A model generated the notes under the pieces. The model had not been told where the DNA came from, made no database searches, and saw only the letters and a program-made list of their open reading frames with translations. The position numbers and the translations under genes were made by a program. DNA of 64,000 nucleotides from CAVTOO01 sp963736355. Lineage in GTDB: Bacteria; Pseudomonadota; Alphaproteobacteria; Rhizobiales; Xanthobacteraceae. Location: the NCBI GenBank assembly GCA_963736355.1, contig CAVTOO010000002.1, positions 558,001-622,000 on the forward strand. The letters are read 5' to 3'. Numbering within the stretch: position 1 is the stretch's first letter; each line of letters opens with the position of its first letter. This document shows, piece by piece, positions 37,125-46,314 of this stretch.

Positions 37125-38096
37125 ATGAAACCGTCCTTCGTTCTTGCCGGCCTCGTCGCCACATCGTTGACGATAACGAATGCAGCTCTTGCTCAGGAGC
37201 AAAATTTTCCAAACCGTGAAGTGAGACTCATCGTTGGCTATACCGCAGGCGGCCCGATGGATGGGCTGGCGCGCGTCATCGGCGATCGAATGTCGAATGC
37301 TCTCGGACAGCGCGTGATTATCGAGAACAGAGCCGGAGTGAATGGTGCAACCGCAACCCGCGCGGTCGCGAAATCTCCGGCTGATGGATACACGCTGATT
37401 TTCAACTCGTCGAATATGGCGACCAATCTGCACGGGTTGAAGGAGCCGGGATATCAATGGAACGACTTCGACATTATCGGCGGCTTGTCGTATGGGCCGA
37501 TGGTGCTGGTCGCGAATACGGCGTCCAGCAAGGCGAAAACGCTGCAAGAGTTTGTCGCGTTCGGAAAGGCCAATCCCGGCAAGCTGACGTTCGGATCGTT
37601 CGGCCCGCAGAGCATTCAGAACGTCATCGCACAACGCCTGAACGAGCTGTCCGGCATTGGCTGGCGCGGCGTCCCGTATAAGGGCGGGGCCCAGGTGGCG
37701 CCCGATCTCATCAATGGAAACGTTGACGGATATTTCGGGTTTTCTGTCTTTGCGAATTCGGTCGTCGGCCAACCCAACATTGCGATCCTGGCCGTGGCAG
37801 ACAAGCAACGTATCGACACCATCCCGAATGTTCCGACGTTCTTGGAGGCCGGATACCCCGTCAATGACGGCGCGCTCTCGGGAATCTGGGCGCCGGCCGG
37901 CACGCCGAAGCCGATCCTCGACAAACTTCGCGGCGCCATGGCTGAGGCGATGAAATCACCGGATCTCAAGGGACTGATCGAAGGAACCGGCAATCTCCTG
38001 TACCGCGGCACGCCTCAGCAATTCGACGCCGATATTCGACGGCAATCCGATCAATACAGGGACGACTTCAAGAAGCTCGGCATTCAGCCGGAATAA
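37125..38096 (+). CDS. Bug-type (TctC) tripartite tricarboxylate transporter substrate-binding protein
   Basis: The protein has 323 residues from ATG 37125 with a GGGAGAG site. A signal peptide (FVLAGLVATSLTITNAALAQ) is followed by the Bug-family start FPNREVRLIVGYTAGGPMDGLARVI, the ligand loop ENRAGVNGATATRAVAKSPADGYTL and YKGGAQVAPDLINGNVDGYFG. Substrate is probably a carboxylate. The membrane partners TctA/TctB are not in the window, so it is an orphan, as is common in this group. A hairpin terminator follows at 38100. Confidence 0.92.
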   Translation: MKPSFVLAGLVATSLTITNAALAQEQNFPNREVRLIVGYTAGGPMDGLARVIGDRMSNALGQRVIIENRAGVNGATATRAVAKSPADGYTLIFNSSNMATNLHGLKEPGYQWNDFDIIGGLSYGPMVLVANTASSKAKTLQEFVAFGKANPGKLTFGSFGPQSIQNVIAQRLNELSGIGWRGVPYKGGAQVAPDLINGNVDGYFGFSVFANSVVGQPNIAILAVADKQRIDTIPNVPTFLEAGYPVNDGALSGIWAPAGTPKPILDKLRGAMAEAMKSPDLKGLIEGTGNLLYRGTPQQFDADIRRQSDQYRDDFKKLGIQPE

Positions 38097-38099
38097 ACA

Positions 38100-38132
38100 G
38101 ATGAGGCCGCGTCAAGCGGCCTCATCGCTTTT
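38100..38132 (+). terminator. Hairpin terminator after the Bug-type gene
   Basis: A perfect 11-bp stem (38100-38110 with 38116-38126; GATGAGGCCGC pairs with GCGGCCTCATC) around the loop GTCAA is followed by GCTTTT. It lies 4 bases after the stop codon. The T-tract is short. Confidence 0.7.
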
Positions 38133-38155
38133 GTGCATGCGGGCGCTGCTTGGAA

Positions 38156-38460
38156 ATGACGGCACCGACAGCATCCGACATCATCAAGGGCCTGCACGCG
38201 ATCGTCGGTGACAAAGGCCTCGTCCCTGACGCTGCAGCGGTCAAATTTCACAGCGACGACTGGCGTGGCGCGCGGCCGCGCAGCCGCCCTGGTCAAGCCG
38301 GCGACGACCGACGAGGTCGCAGCCGTCGTCAGATTCTGCAACGCCAACAATCTGAAGGTCGTGCCGCAGGGCGGCCTGACAGGCGTGGTGGCCGGCGGCT
38401 CGCCCATCCGTGATGGCGACGAGGTGCTGGTGTCGCTCGCACGCGGCTCCATCTACTGGA
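38156..38460 (+). pseudogene. Truncated FAD-binding oxidase (lactate/2-hydroxyglutarate dehydrogenase-type) fragment
   Basis: The start MTAPTASDIIKGLHAIVGDKG and then ALVKPATTDEVAAVVRFCN, NNLKVVPQGGLTGVVAGG are the FAD-binding PCMH (type 4) domain of FAD-linked oxidases. The two pieces differ by a one-base shift at about 38266-38280. After about 100 residues (VLVSLARGS) the family sequence ends abruptly at about 38445-38460, where 300 or more residues including the whole substrate domain are missing. The sequence then runs into the end of the convergent methyltransferase. This is a deletion remnant. Confidence 0.8.
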
Positions 38461-38499
38461 CATTGCCGATTGCGAGATCAGGCCTCTGGCGCGCCGCGT

Positions 38500-39075
38500 T
38501 TATTTTCGCGCTTCAACATTCAGGCTGATCGGCGTATCGCCGAACTTCAATGTGCTGGTGTCCTTGAACACACCGAATTCCGGCACGCGCATAATGTCGC
38601 GAAAGCCGGCCTCATCCAGATACGAACCAAGAAATTCGAAGCTCAGCCCGGTGTGGTGCACGTCAAAGGCGGTCATGCGGCCGCCGAACATCATGCGCAT
38701 GATATGAAAGCGGCCTTCGCCCGTGTTGTTCGGGTGCAGGAACAGTTTGCAGAGAATCTCAAGATCGGGGACCGATGCGCGCAAGCGTCCGCCGGGCTTC
38801 AGAACGCGATGAATGCCCTTCAGGGTCTTCTGGATTTCACCATTGTAGGCCAGATGCTCCAGGACATGCGACGCGTAGACCTCGGAACAACTTTCGTCCG
38901 GGAGAAACGACAGATCGTTGCAATTGCCGACATAGTCGACGATGGGCCCCGGCAAGGCGTCGAGGATCGCCCAGCCTTCGCGCTTCTCCTGACCACCGAT
39001 ATGCAACTTGATGCCATCGGCCGGGGGCTCGGGCGGCGACATGCCGGCTGAAGGACTGGTCTGGTTTGCGCTCAT
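38500..39075 (-). CDS. Class I SAM-dependent methyltransferase-like protein
   Basis: This 191-residue predicted methyltransferase begins KLHIGGQEKREGWAILDALPG, the form in which the first glycine-rich loop appears in small methyltransferases linked to glycan and cell-surface loci. VYASHVLEHLAYNGEIQKTL and GIHRVLKPGGRLRASVPDLEIL are motifs III to IV and post-IV of the Methyltransf_11 group. The substrate is not known. It is convergent with the truncated oxidase. Confidence 0.82.
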   Translation of the reverse strand: MSANQTSPSAGMSPPEPPADGIKLHIGGQEKREGWAILDALPGPIVDYVGNCNDLSFLPDESCSEVYASHVLEHLAYNGEIQKTLKGIHRVLKPGGRLRASVPDLEILCKLFLHPNNTGEGRFHIMRMMFGGRMTAFDVHHTGLSFEFLGSYLDEAGFRDIMRVPEFGVFKDTSTLKFGDTPISLNVEARK

Positions 39076-39148
39076 GACTGTCTCACTGATGTCAGGTCTC
39101 CGCCACAGTTATGCGTTCTTGCATCACAGCGCAATCGGGCACGGACCG

Positions 39149-40093
39149 TTACGCGAACATCGTCAGAACGACGCGCCCGCGCAAGCCTCCGCGCTCCACG
39201 ATCCGGTTGGCTTCCACCGCCTGCGAGAGCGGCAGCCGCATGGCGACACGCGGAGTCAGTTTGCCGTCGCGCGCGAGATCGGCCAGCCAGGCGAGCGCTG
39301 CGGCATTGGTGTCCTGATCGAACACGTGAACCGTGTGCGCGGCAAGCCGCGGATCGGTGATCGGAAAAGCCCGACGCAGCGTCACCGCGCCGCCGCCGTC
39401 GCGCACCGCGGCGGAGACGGTGTTGCCGATGATCGCCGCATCGATCAGGCCATCGACGCCATTGGGAAATATCTTGCGCACCGCCGGTGCGGCCGCGTCG
39501 CCGCGCGGCACGATGTGATCCGCACCCAGTTTGCGCAGCAATGCAACGTCAGCCTCTTTGGCGTCGGCGACGACCGTCAGCCCCATAACCTTGGCCAATT
39601 CGATCGCATAGCCGCCGGTCGCGCCCGGACCGCCGGTGACGAGCACACTGCCGCCGCGCGGAATATCCAGCAATTCGAGAACCATCTTGGCGGTGAGGCC
39701 GTTCATCGGAATGGTCGCCGCCTCGACCACATCGACATTGGGCGCAAGCCGCGCCAGCGAGGCGGCCGGCACGCAGACATATTGCGCGTGGGAGCCTCCC
39801 TCCTGACGCCGCGAATTGACGATGCCCATCACGGCCTGCCCGACGGTAAATCCCGCAACACCTTGGCCCAGCGCATGCACATGGCCGCCGAACTCGACAC
39901 CCGTGCAATAAGGCGGCTTGATATCGGTCATGATCGGCGCCTGACGGCCGGACCGCATGCCGAGGTCTGTCGGATTGACGGTTGAGGCCGCAACCTTGAC
40001 AACCACCTCCCCCGCACCGGGAACCGGAATCGGCCGCTCGACGATGTGGATCACCTCGGGATCGCCGAAGGCGATGAAATTGACAGCCAGCAT
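39149..40093 (-). CDS. NADPH:quinone reductase-like (MDR superfamily) oxidoreductase
   Basis: This 314-residue zinc-independent medium-chain dehydrogenase/reductase has an N-terminal GroES-like domain (GEVVVKVAASTVNPTDLGMR) and a Rossmann domain with VTGGPGATGGYAIELAK. The catalytic zinc ligands of alcohol dehydrogenases are absent at the usual positions, so a quinone or enone reductase role is more likely. VLTMFA ends the protein. It has its own promoter region facing the GNAT gene. Confidence 0.88.
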   Translation of the reverse strand: MLAVNFIAFGDPEVIHIVERPIPVPGAGEVVVKVAASTVNPTDLGMRSGRQAPIMTDIKPPYCTGVEFGGHVHALGQGVAGFTVGQAVMGIVNSRRQEGGSHAQYVCVPAASLARLAPNVDVVEAATIPMNGLTAKMVLELLDIPRGGSVLVTGGPGATGGYAIELAKVMGLTVVADAKEADVALLRKLGADHIVPRGDAAAPAVRKIFPNGVDGLIDAAIIGNTVSAAVRDGGGAVTLRRAFPITDPRLAAHTVHVFDQDTNAAALAWLADLARDGKLTPRVAMRLPLSQAVEANRIVERGGLRGRVVLTMFA

Positions 40094-40195
40094 GTGCGCC
40101 TCACGCAGTGACGATGATTGAGCGGGGCCGAGGTATCGACCACATGCGTTTAAAATTCAAGCGAGCGCTGGCGACGGCAAGCCGTTGACAATATC

Positions 40196-40930
40196 ATGTG
40201 TGCTCCACTGGAGCCGCAGCGCATCATGGCGCATATGCTCGACCGTCCGATCTGGAGCGCGCTGACCACGCGGCATGCAACGCTGGCCGAAGGCGGCGAT
40301 CTCGCCAGGCGATACCATCCATCGATCCATCCCTTCACGGCCATGGCCGATGATGGTCCTGCAAGCCTGCGCGCGCTCGAAGCTCTTGTCGGCGTTGATG
40401 ACACGGCCCTCATCGTGCAAACGACGCCCATCGGGCTGAGCGAAACATTCGTGCCGGTCACGACCGCGAGCGTCGTGCAGATGGTCGCGGAGTCCCTGCC
40501 GCTGCCGACGGTCGCGCCCGCGCGCATCGAAACGCTGACGCAGGATGACGCGGCCGAGATGCTGGCATTGGCCGAGATGACGAAGCCTGGGCCGTTTACG
40601 CTGCACGCGCAGGCGCTCGGCACATTCTGGGGCGTCAAGAGCAACGGACGGCTGATTGCGATGGCCGGCGAGCGCCTGAAGCAGCCGGGATTCACCGAAC
40701 TCAGCGGCGTCTGCACGCATCCCGACTTTCGCGGGCGCGGGCTCGGTCGAACACTGTCGGTCTTCGTCGCCAACCAGATCGCCGCGCGCGGAGAAATGCC
40801 TTACCTGCATTCCTACGCCACCAATGCCGACGCCATCGCCCTCTACGAGTCGATCGGCTTTCGGATCAGGACGACGCTGAACGTCGCCGTCGCGAAACGC
40901 GTCGCAACCGGCGCCGCGCCTATTTCTTGA
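40196..40930 (+). CDS. GNAT-family N-acetyltransferase
   Basis: This 244-residue protein has a non-catalytic N-terminal half and a C-terminal GNAT domain. The acetyl-CoA loop is GVCTHPDFRGRGLGRTLSVF, the R/Q-x-x-G-x-G/A form of motif A. LHAQALGTFWGVKSNGRLIAMAG and YLHSYATNADAIALYESIGF are typical flanking strands. The start ATG 40196 is the first possible; ATG 40226 is an alternative. Its last 11 bases overlap the 3' end of the convergent Bug-type gene. Confidence 0.88.
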   Translation: MCAPLEPQRIMAHMLDRPIWSALTTRHATLAEGGDLARRYHPSIHPFTAMADDGPASLRALEALVGVDDTALIVQTTPIGLSETFVPVTTASVVQMVAESLPLPTVAPARIETLTQDDAAEMLALAEMTKPGPFTLHAQALGTFWGVKSNGRLIAMAGERLKQPGFTELSGVCTHPDFRGRGLGRTLSVFVANQIAARGEMPYLHSYATNADAIALYESIGFRIRTTLNVAVAKRVATGAAPIS

Positions 40931-41886
40931 GGCCCATCTTCGCGATCGCGTCCTTGTAGAACGCAGCCGAACGGCCGACGAGCGCGGTGGCGTTCTCTTC
41001 GCCGAGATTGAGCGGCTCGTTCTCGAACTTCACCATGAACGCCTTGTAGTCGGCGGATTTCACCACCTCGTCGAGCGCCTCGCGGATGCAGGTCTTGATC
41101 GCAGCCGGCACCGCCTTCGGCGCGACCAGCAGCGCATAGGAATTCACCGGCGACGCGGACGAGCCCTGCTCGGCCAATGTTGCGCTATCTGCCGCGTAAG
41201 GCACGCGGCGATTGATGAGCGAGGCGAGCTGTTTCATGTTGCCGGACTTGATCTGCGCGACATGCAGCGTGCCCTGCATCGACGCATCGACATGACCGCC
41301 GAGCGCGCTCTGCATCGCTTCGGCCGCACCGGTGCCCGGCACCGCGACGAGATTGACCTTGTACTCTTCCGCGAGCTGCTTGGTGAGAATCTCCTGATTG
41401 ACGCCCGTCACCGAGATCGACGCGCGGCCCTTCTCGCTTGGCGTAGGCGATGAATTCCTTGAGATTGTTGAACGGCTTGTCCTTGAGCGCGACGAGGCCG
41501 AACCAGTTCTGCATCCCGGAGCCGAGATAAGCGAAGTCTTCCCAGGTGTATCCGACGTCGCCCTGCGCCGGCGAAATGGTGACGGAATCGGTGACCGCTC
41601 CGCCGAGGATGTAACCGTCGGGTGCTTGCGTCTTCAGCCACGCCATCATCACGCCGCCGCCGGCGCCCGGGCGATTCTCGACGATCGCCGTCCACTTGAA
41701 CATCTTCTCGAAGCCGGACGCCCAGGCGCGCGCGACGAGGTCGGTGCCGCCGCCGGCGCCAAAGCCGACGACGATGCGGATAGGCTTGCTGCCGGGGAAA
41801 CCGGCGGGGCAGCTCGCGGCGGCCGCGACACCCGGCAACGCCAGCATTGAAGCCGCCAGAACGAGCGCAAAGGAACCCTGTCTCAC
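40920..41886 (-). CDS. Bug-type (TctC) substrate-binding protein, second copy (one frameshift)
   Basis: Start GTG 41886 has GGAGA nearby and gives a signal peptide (LVLAASMLALPGVAAAASCPAG) with an additional cysteine near the mature end. The Bug landmarks are KPIRIVVGFGAGGGTDLVAR, ENRPGAGGGVMMAWLKTQAPDG and LVAVPGTGAAEAMQSALGGH. The halves lie in different frames; the break is at about 41436, where GCCAAGCGAGAAGG contains one extra C, and removing it gives about 321 residues. It lacks TctAB partners, like the protein at 37125, but the two differ in sequence. Confidence 0.88.
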
Positions 41887-42018
41887 CGTTTCATCTCCCG
41901 ATTCTGTTGAGTGGAGCGCCGCACAATCCAAAAAGACATGCGGCCGCTCTGCAGCGCCAACCTGCCGAATACCCAACCCTGTTGTCAATGAGACGCCACG
42001 CTGCAGCGCAGTGCGGCT

Positions 42019-43275
42019 TTATGCCCGGAGGCGGGAATCGTCAGCCGCTGCGAGCAAGGCCATGGCGCTGTCGAGCGGCATCGGCCGGCCGAGGAAATAG
42101 CCCTGTGCGGCACTGGCACCGATCGCGCGCAGTGCGGACAATTCCGACGCGGTTTCCACGCCTTCGGCAACGATCGTGCAATTGGTATCGCGCGCGAACG
42201 AAATCAGGGCCGCGGCCAGCGCCTTGCGCGCGGGGTCGAGGTCGACATGCCGCGTCAGCGCCATGTCGAGTTTGATAAGATCGGGTTGCAGCTGAAGAAT
42301 ATGCTGCAGGCCGGAATAGCCCGCGCCGGCGTCATCGACCGCGAGCCGCATGCCGCGTTCGCGCAGCGGCCGCAACTCAGCGAGAAGACTATCATAGCAG
42401 GACACCGCGGCATGCTCGGTGATTTCCAGCATGATGCGCGGCAGGGCAGCCGTCTGAAGGTCTCTCGCCAGCACGCCGCTGAGAACCGTTTCGGGCGATA
42501 CATTGATCGCCAGATAGATATCGTCCGGCAGCGACGGCAGCGCCGACAGCGCCAGGCGGATCGCCGTCATTTCAAGTTCGATTGCGAGCCCCACCTCGGC
42601 CGCTTCCGCGAACCATTCATTCGGAGGGCGTTTCGGTTCGGCGGTGAACCGCGACAGGGATTCAAATCCCACCACGCGATTTGAGGTGATGCCGAAGATC
42701 GGCTGATAGTGAATAGCGATATCTTTTTGCGCCATCACGTTTTGAATGCGGGTGGTTTTGTCCGCCACGACCTTCTGCACTTCGAGATCGCGGTCGATCT
42801 CGAATGCCGTCAGGTCGGCGAACACTTTCATCATTTGCAGGTCGCGCGTGTTCAGCGACGAATTGGGCTGAAAGCCGAGGCAGCAGAACATGCCGTGCAC
42901 ACGGCCATCGCGCAGGCGGATCGGCACGCTCATGTGAGAGCGGATGGGAACGGCAGACGTAATCGCCAGCGACATCGCCAGCGGCTCGGCCGACGTGTCG
43001 GGAATGATTTCCGGCAGGCGGCCTGCAAGGATGTGGCGGCAATAGACATCGTCAAGCGACTGGGAATCGCCCGGCTTGATCATCTGCTCGAGACCCGGCG
43101 CATCGACCTCGCGAAAGACCGATTGGTCGCCCACGAATTCGGAGACGTAGGCCACCTCCATGCCGAGATGAGCACGAACAGCCTGAAGCGCGCGCAGAGC
43201 CACCTTGTCGGTGCCATTGGCACCGGCATCGGCCATCATGTCGCGAAAGGCGTTTTTGTTGTCAGCAGCAATCAT
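42019..43275 (-). CDS. GAF-EAL cyclic-di-GMP phosphodiesterase
   Basis: The 418-residue protein (ATG 43275, MIAADNKNAFRDM; a longer start at 43299 is less likely) has an N-terminal GAF-like sensor domain (about 25-180; HMSVPIRLRDGRVHGMFCCL) and a C-terminal EAL domain. The EAL motif reads E-S-L in GFESLSRF. Metal and catalytic residues are present in INVSPET, MLEITEH, VDDAGAGYSGL, IKLD, VAEGVE and the Q in AQGYFLGRP. It is therefore probably active in hydrolysing c-di-GMP, under control of the GAF ligand. There is no transmembrane segment. Confidence 0.9.
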   Translation of the reverse strand: MIAADNKNAFRDMMADAGANGTDKVALRALQAVRAHLGMEVAYVSEFVGDQSVFREVDAPGLEQMIKPGDSQSLDDVYCRHILAGRLPEIIPDTSAEPLAMSLAITSAVPIRSHMSVPIRLRDGRVHGMFCCLGFQPNSSLNTRDLQMMKVFADLTAFEIDRDLEVQKVVADKTTRIQNVMAQKDIAIHYQPIFGITSNRVVGFESLSRFTAEPKRPPNEWFAEAAEVGLAIELEMTAIRLALSALPSLPDDIYLAINVSPETVLSGVLARDLQTAALPRIMLEITEHAAVSCYDSLLAELRPLRERGMRLAVDDAGAGYSGLQHILQLQPDLIKLDMALTRHVDLDPARKALAAALISFARDTNCTIVAEGVETASELSALRAIGASAAQGYFLGRPMPLDSAMALLAAADDSRLRA

Positions 43276-43446
43276 TCTGGATGCCCCGGGGGACCGCACC
43301 CAAGCAGTCCCACGGCGAACAAACGGTTAAACGGTCGTTCCATCGGCGCATTGGACCGCCCTTTCCCGCCCCATGCCTAAGACTTCCTGACTATGCCCCT
43401 GCGAACAACGGCCAAGGCCTTGCGAAGCGCGAGAGTTCGACCAACA

Positions 43447-43782
43447 ATGCAACCTATGATCCGACTTCTCCTGATCGCACTCGGGCTCTCCCTTGCCGGC
43501 ACGGCCGCTCACGCCGAACCGCACGGGCCGGCCTCCCCGCCCTTTGTCATGACGCTGTCCAACACGGCGCCGCTGCAATTCGGGCTGACGGCGGAGCAGA
43601 CCTCTCAGGCGCTCGGTGTTCCGCTCGCCCATGTGTCGGGCCGCCCAGGCAACGAGATTTTTCTCGCTGTGGCGGCAGGCGGGCATTACTTTCCGCGCCA
43701 GGACGCGATCTTCCTGCAGTTTCGCAAAGGCCGTCTGACCGGCTGGAAGGTCGATCGCCGTCTGGCCGCATCCTTCTGGTGA
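43447..43782 (+). CDS. Small secreted protein of unknown function
   Basis: The protein has 111 residues from ATG 43447 (MQPMIRLLLIALGLSLAGTAAHA), whose first 23 residues form a signal peptide with an AHA cut site. The mature chain has SNTAPLQFGLTAEQTSQALGVPLAHVSGRPGNEIF and RKGRLTGWKVDRRL, a pattern I associate with no named family. A frame upstream to 43393 is open but unneeded. The extradiol dioxygenase gene begins 20 bases downstream, so they may be co-transcribed. Confidence 0.6.
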   Translation: MQPMIRLLLIALGLSLAGTAAHAEPHGPASPPFVMTLSNTAPLQFGLTAEQTSQALGVPLAHVSGRPGNEIFLAVAAGGHYFPRQDAIFLQFRKGRLTGWKVDRRLAASFW

Positions 43783-43801
43783 AACATTCCCTGGTGACAC
43801 G

Positions 43802-44767
43802 ATGACGACCGCATCCGAGCCCTGCTTCGACGTTGCGCATTTGGGGCATGTCGAGCTTCTGACCGATAAGCCCGAACAGAGCCTCGACTTCTTCGTGCGC
43901 GTGTTCGGCATGACCGAAAGCGGCCGCGACGGCGACAGCGTCTATCTGCGCGGCTTCGACGACTACGAATTTCATTCGCTGAAGCTGACGGCGGCGAAAA
44001 CCACCGGCGTCGGCCATATCGGCTATCGCTGCGCGTCACAGGCGGCACTGGATCGACGCGTTGCCGCGATCGAGAAACTCGGCGCCGGCATCGGCTGGCA
44101 CGAGGGCGACAAGGGCCACGGTCGCGCCTACCGCTTTCGCGACCCCGACGGGCACGTGTTCGAGGTTTACTACGACACCGTGAAATATGTCGCGCCGGAC
44201 ACCGAGAAGCCCGCGCTGAAAAATCTGGCGCAGCGTTATCACGGCCGCGGCGTGTGCGTGCGCCGCATCGACCACATCAATCTTCTCGCGGCCGATGTCG
44301 CGGCTATTCGCGACTTTCTCCCGAAGGCGCTCGGCAGCCGCGTCACCGAACAGATCGTGCTCGACGACGGCACTGTTGGCGGCTGCTGGTTCACGGTCAA
44401 CAACAAGACCTACGACATCGCCTATTCGCGCGACGCCACCGGCGCGCACGGGCGCTTCCACCACGTCACCTACGCGGTCGACCAGCGCGAGGATATTCTG
44501 CGCGCCGCCGATATCTTTCTGGAGAACGGCGTCTACATCGAATCCGGCCCGCACAAGCACGCCATCCAGGGCACGTTCTTCCTCTATGTCTACGAGCCTG
44601 CAGGCAACCGCATCGAGGTCGCCAATTCCGGCGCACGTCTCATCTTGCAGCCCGACTGGCAGCCGGTGACATGGACCGAAACCGACCGTAAAAAAGGCCA
44701 GGCCTGGGGCATGAAGACCATCGAATCCTTCCATACCCACGGCACGCCGCCCGTGGCGCACAAATAG
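43802..44767 (+). CDS. Catechol 2,3-dioxygenase-like extradiol dioxygenase
   Basis: This 321-residue two-domain vicinal-oxygen-chelate enzyme has the ligands of extradiol ring cleavage: His158 in RRIDHINLL, a His at 220-221 in RFHHVTYAV and Glu272 in NRIEVANSG. Spacing matches type I catechol dioxygenases. It should cut an aromatic diol adjacent to the hydroxyls. A dienelactone hydrolase-type gene follows 30 bases downstream, so both may act in one aromatic pathway, although DLH usually belongs to the ortho route. Confidence 0.92.
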   Translation: MTTASEPCFDVAHLGHVELLTDKPEQSLDFFVRVFGMTESGRDGDSVYLRGFDDYEFHSLKLTAAKTTGVGHIGYRCASQAALDRRVAAIEKLGAGIGWHEGDKGHGRAYRFRDPDGHVFEVYYDTVKYVAPDTEKPALKNLAQRYHGRGVCVRRIDHINLLAADVAAIRDFLPKALGSRVTEQIVLDDGTVGGCWFTVNNKTYDIAYSRDATGAHGRFHHVTYAVDQREDILRAADIFLENGVYIESGPHKHAIQGTFFLYVYEPAGNRIEVANSGARLILQPDWQPVTWTETDRKKGQAWGMKTIESFHTHGTPPVAHK

Positions 44768-44797
44768 AAACGCCAGATCACAACAAGAGGATACGTT

Positions 44798-45469
44798 ATG
44801 GGGCAGAACCTCACGCTGACTTCGCCGGATGGTCATTCCTTCAGCGCCTATCGCGCCGACCCCGCAGGCACGCCGAAGGGTGCCATCGTCGTCATTCAGG
44901 AAATTTTTGGCGTCAACTCGCACATTCGCGCGGTGACCGATCGCTTCGCGCAAGAAGGTTATGTCGCGATAGCCCCCGCGCTGTTCGACCGCGCCAAGCG
45001 CGATTTCCAGTCAGGCTATTCGGCCGATGAGGTGGCCGAGGCCCGCAAGTTCATCGGCGCGATCCCGATGGACGCCATGCTCGCCGATACGCAGACGGCG
45101 ATCAACGCGGTGAAGACCATCGGGCCCATCGGCATTGTCGGCTTCTGTCTCGGCGGCAGCATCGCCTATCTCGCCGCCGCCAAACTTGACGGGCTCAAGG
45201 CCGCCGTCGGCTATTATGGCGGCATGGTCGCCAAGAATGCCGACGCCAAGCCGCACATTCCCGTGCAGCTGCATTTCGGCGAAGAGGACCACGGCATTCC
45301 GATGGCCGACGTCGAGACCATCAAGGCCAAGCGGCCCGAGGTCGAGGTCTTCGTCTACAAGGGCGCCGGACACGGCTTTCACTGCGACGAGCGCGGCAGC
45401 TATCACAAGGACAGCGCGGACACAGCGTGGCCGAGGGCGCTGGCGTTCTTCACAAAGCATTTGAAGTAG
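44798..45469 (+). CDS. Dienelactone hydrolase family protein
   Basis: This 223-residue alpha/beta-hydrolase has the nucleophile Cys117 in GFCLGGSIAY, the conserved Glu35 in QEIFGVN, the acid in EEDHGIP and the histidine in GAGHGFHC. These are the residues of DLH (carboxymethylenebutenolidase). The ribosome site AGAGGA lies close to ATG 44798. It is co-directional with the extradiol dioxygenase; the actual lactone substrate is uncertain. Confidence 0.92.
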   Translation: MGQNLTLTSPDGHSFSAYRADPAGTPKGAIVVIQEIFGVNSHIRAVTDRFAQEGYVAIAPALFDRAKRDFQSGYSADEVAEARKFIGAIPMDAMLADTQTAINAVKTIGPIGIVGFCLGGSIAYLAAAKLDGLKAAVGYYGGMVAKNADAKPHIPVQLHFGEEDHGIPMADVETIKAKRPEVEVFVYKGAGHGFHCDERGSYHKDSADTAWPRALAFFTKHLK

Positions 45470-45491
45470 TCGTCGCGGAATACCTGTCTGC

Positions 45492-45593
45492 TCATGGTGA
45501 GGAGCGCAGCGTGCTGCGCGTCTCGAGACCTGCGGAAGTCACAGAGTCCTCATCCTTCGAGACGCGGCTTGCGAGCCCGGCTCACGTCGAGGC
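45492..45593. repeat. Divergent RHZ-like palindromic repeat between dienelactone hydrolase and export genes
   Basis: The stretch starts TCATGGTGAGGAGCGC and contains CCTCATCCTTCGAGACGC, both found in the better-preserved copy at 52090-52174. Imperfect inverted repeats make a long hairpin possible. No gene is present in this interval. Confidence 0.65.
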
Positions 45594-45612
45594 ATGACGG
45601 TCTGCAATTTAC

Positions 45613-46266
45613 CTAGAACCAGCGTTCGCGCACGGTCAGCGTGTCGCCCGGCGCGATCGGCGTCGTCAACGGCACCGTTTCGGTGAGCGGGCCTGCCGGC
45701 GTGTTGCGGCTGAGATTGACGGCGTTCTTTTGTGCGCGCGGCGTGAACCCGCCGGCAATCGCGACGGCCGCCTCGGCCGTCAGATTGGGAACGAACGGAT
45801 ATTGTCCGGGAGCTGCGACTTCGCCGAGGATAAAGAACGGACGGTAGGCTTCGACTTCCGCGGCGACAAACGGCTCGCGGATGAAACCTTCGCGCAGGCG
45901 CGCGGCGACCGCGCGTGAAAGTTCGGCCGGGGTCAATCCACGCGCCTTCACCGCGCCGATCAGCGGCATGGTGATCGAGCCCGAGGCATCGACGGAATAG
46001 GAGTTGGTCAGGCCGTCCTGGCCGTAGACCACGATGCGCAATCTGTCGCCGGCATCGAGCCGATAGGCTCCCCCGGCTGCGATGGGCTGCGCGGCGTAGA
46101 CAATGGCGGGAGCGGGAACAGGTGCGAGCGGTGCGCCACGATACGCCACCGCATCCAGATCATTGACGATTGCAGGCGTAGCGGCGACCGGCCGGTGATT
46201 GCACGATCCCAGCACCGGCGCCGCCAGCACCAACATAGTCATGACAAAGGCGCGGGCCGTTCGCAT
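45613..46266 (-). CDS. Polysaccharide export outer-membrane lipoprotein (Wza-like)
   Basis: This 217-residue protein has a lipobox (LVLAAPVLGSCNHR; Cys22 acylated). The N-terminal Poly_export domain (YRLDAGDRLRIVVYGQDGLTNSYSVD) and GLTPAELSRAVAARLREGF are followed by one SLBB-like repeat (FFILGEVAAPGQYPFV). It would form an outer-membrane ring that exports a capsular or exopolysaccharide. No other export genes are adjacent, so the partner chain is elsewhere. Confidence 0.9.
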   Translation of the reverse strand: MRTARAFVMTMLVLAAPVLGSCNHRPVAATPAIVNDLDAVAYRGAPLAPVPAPAIVYAAQPIAAGGAYRLDAGDRLRIVVYGQDGLTNSYSVDASGSITMPLIGAVKARGLTPAELSRAVAARLREGFIREPFVAAEVEAYRPFFILGEVAAPGQYPFVPNLTAEAAVAIAGGFTPRAQKNAVNLSRNTPAGPLTETVPLTTPIAPGDTLTVRERWF

Positions 46267-46314
46267 CGGACCCTTCCGAACGAGAAACTCTCGTTCGATT
46301 TGCGCCTCTTATGG

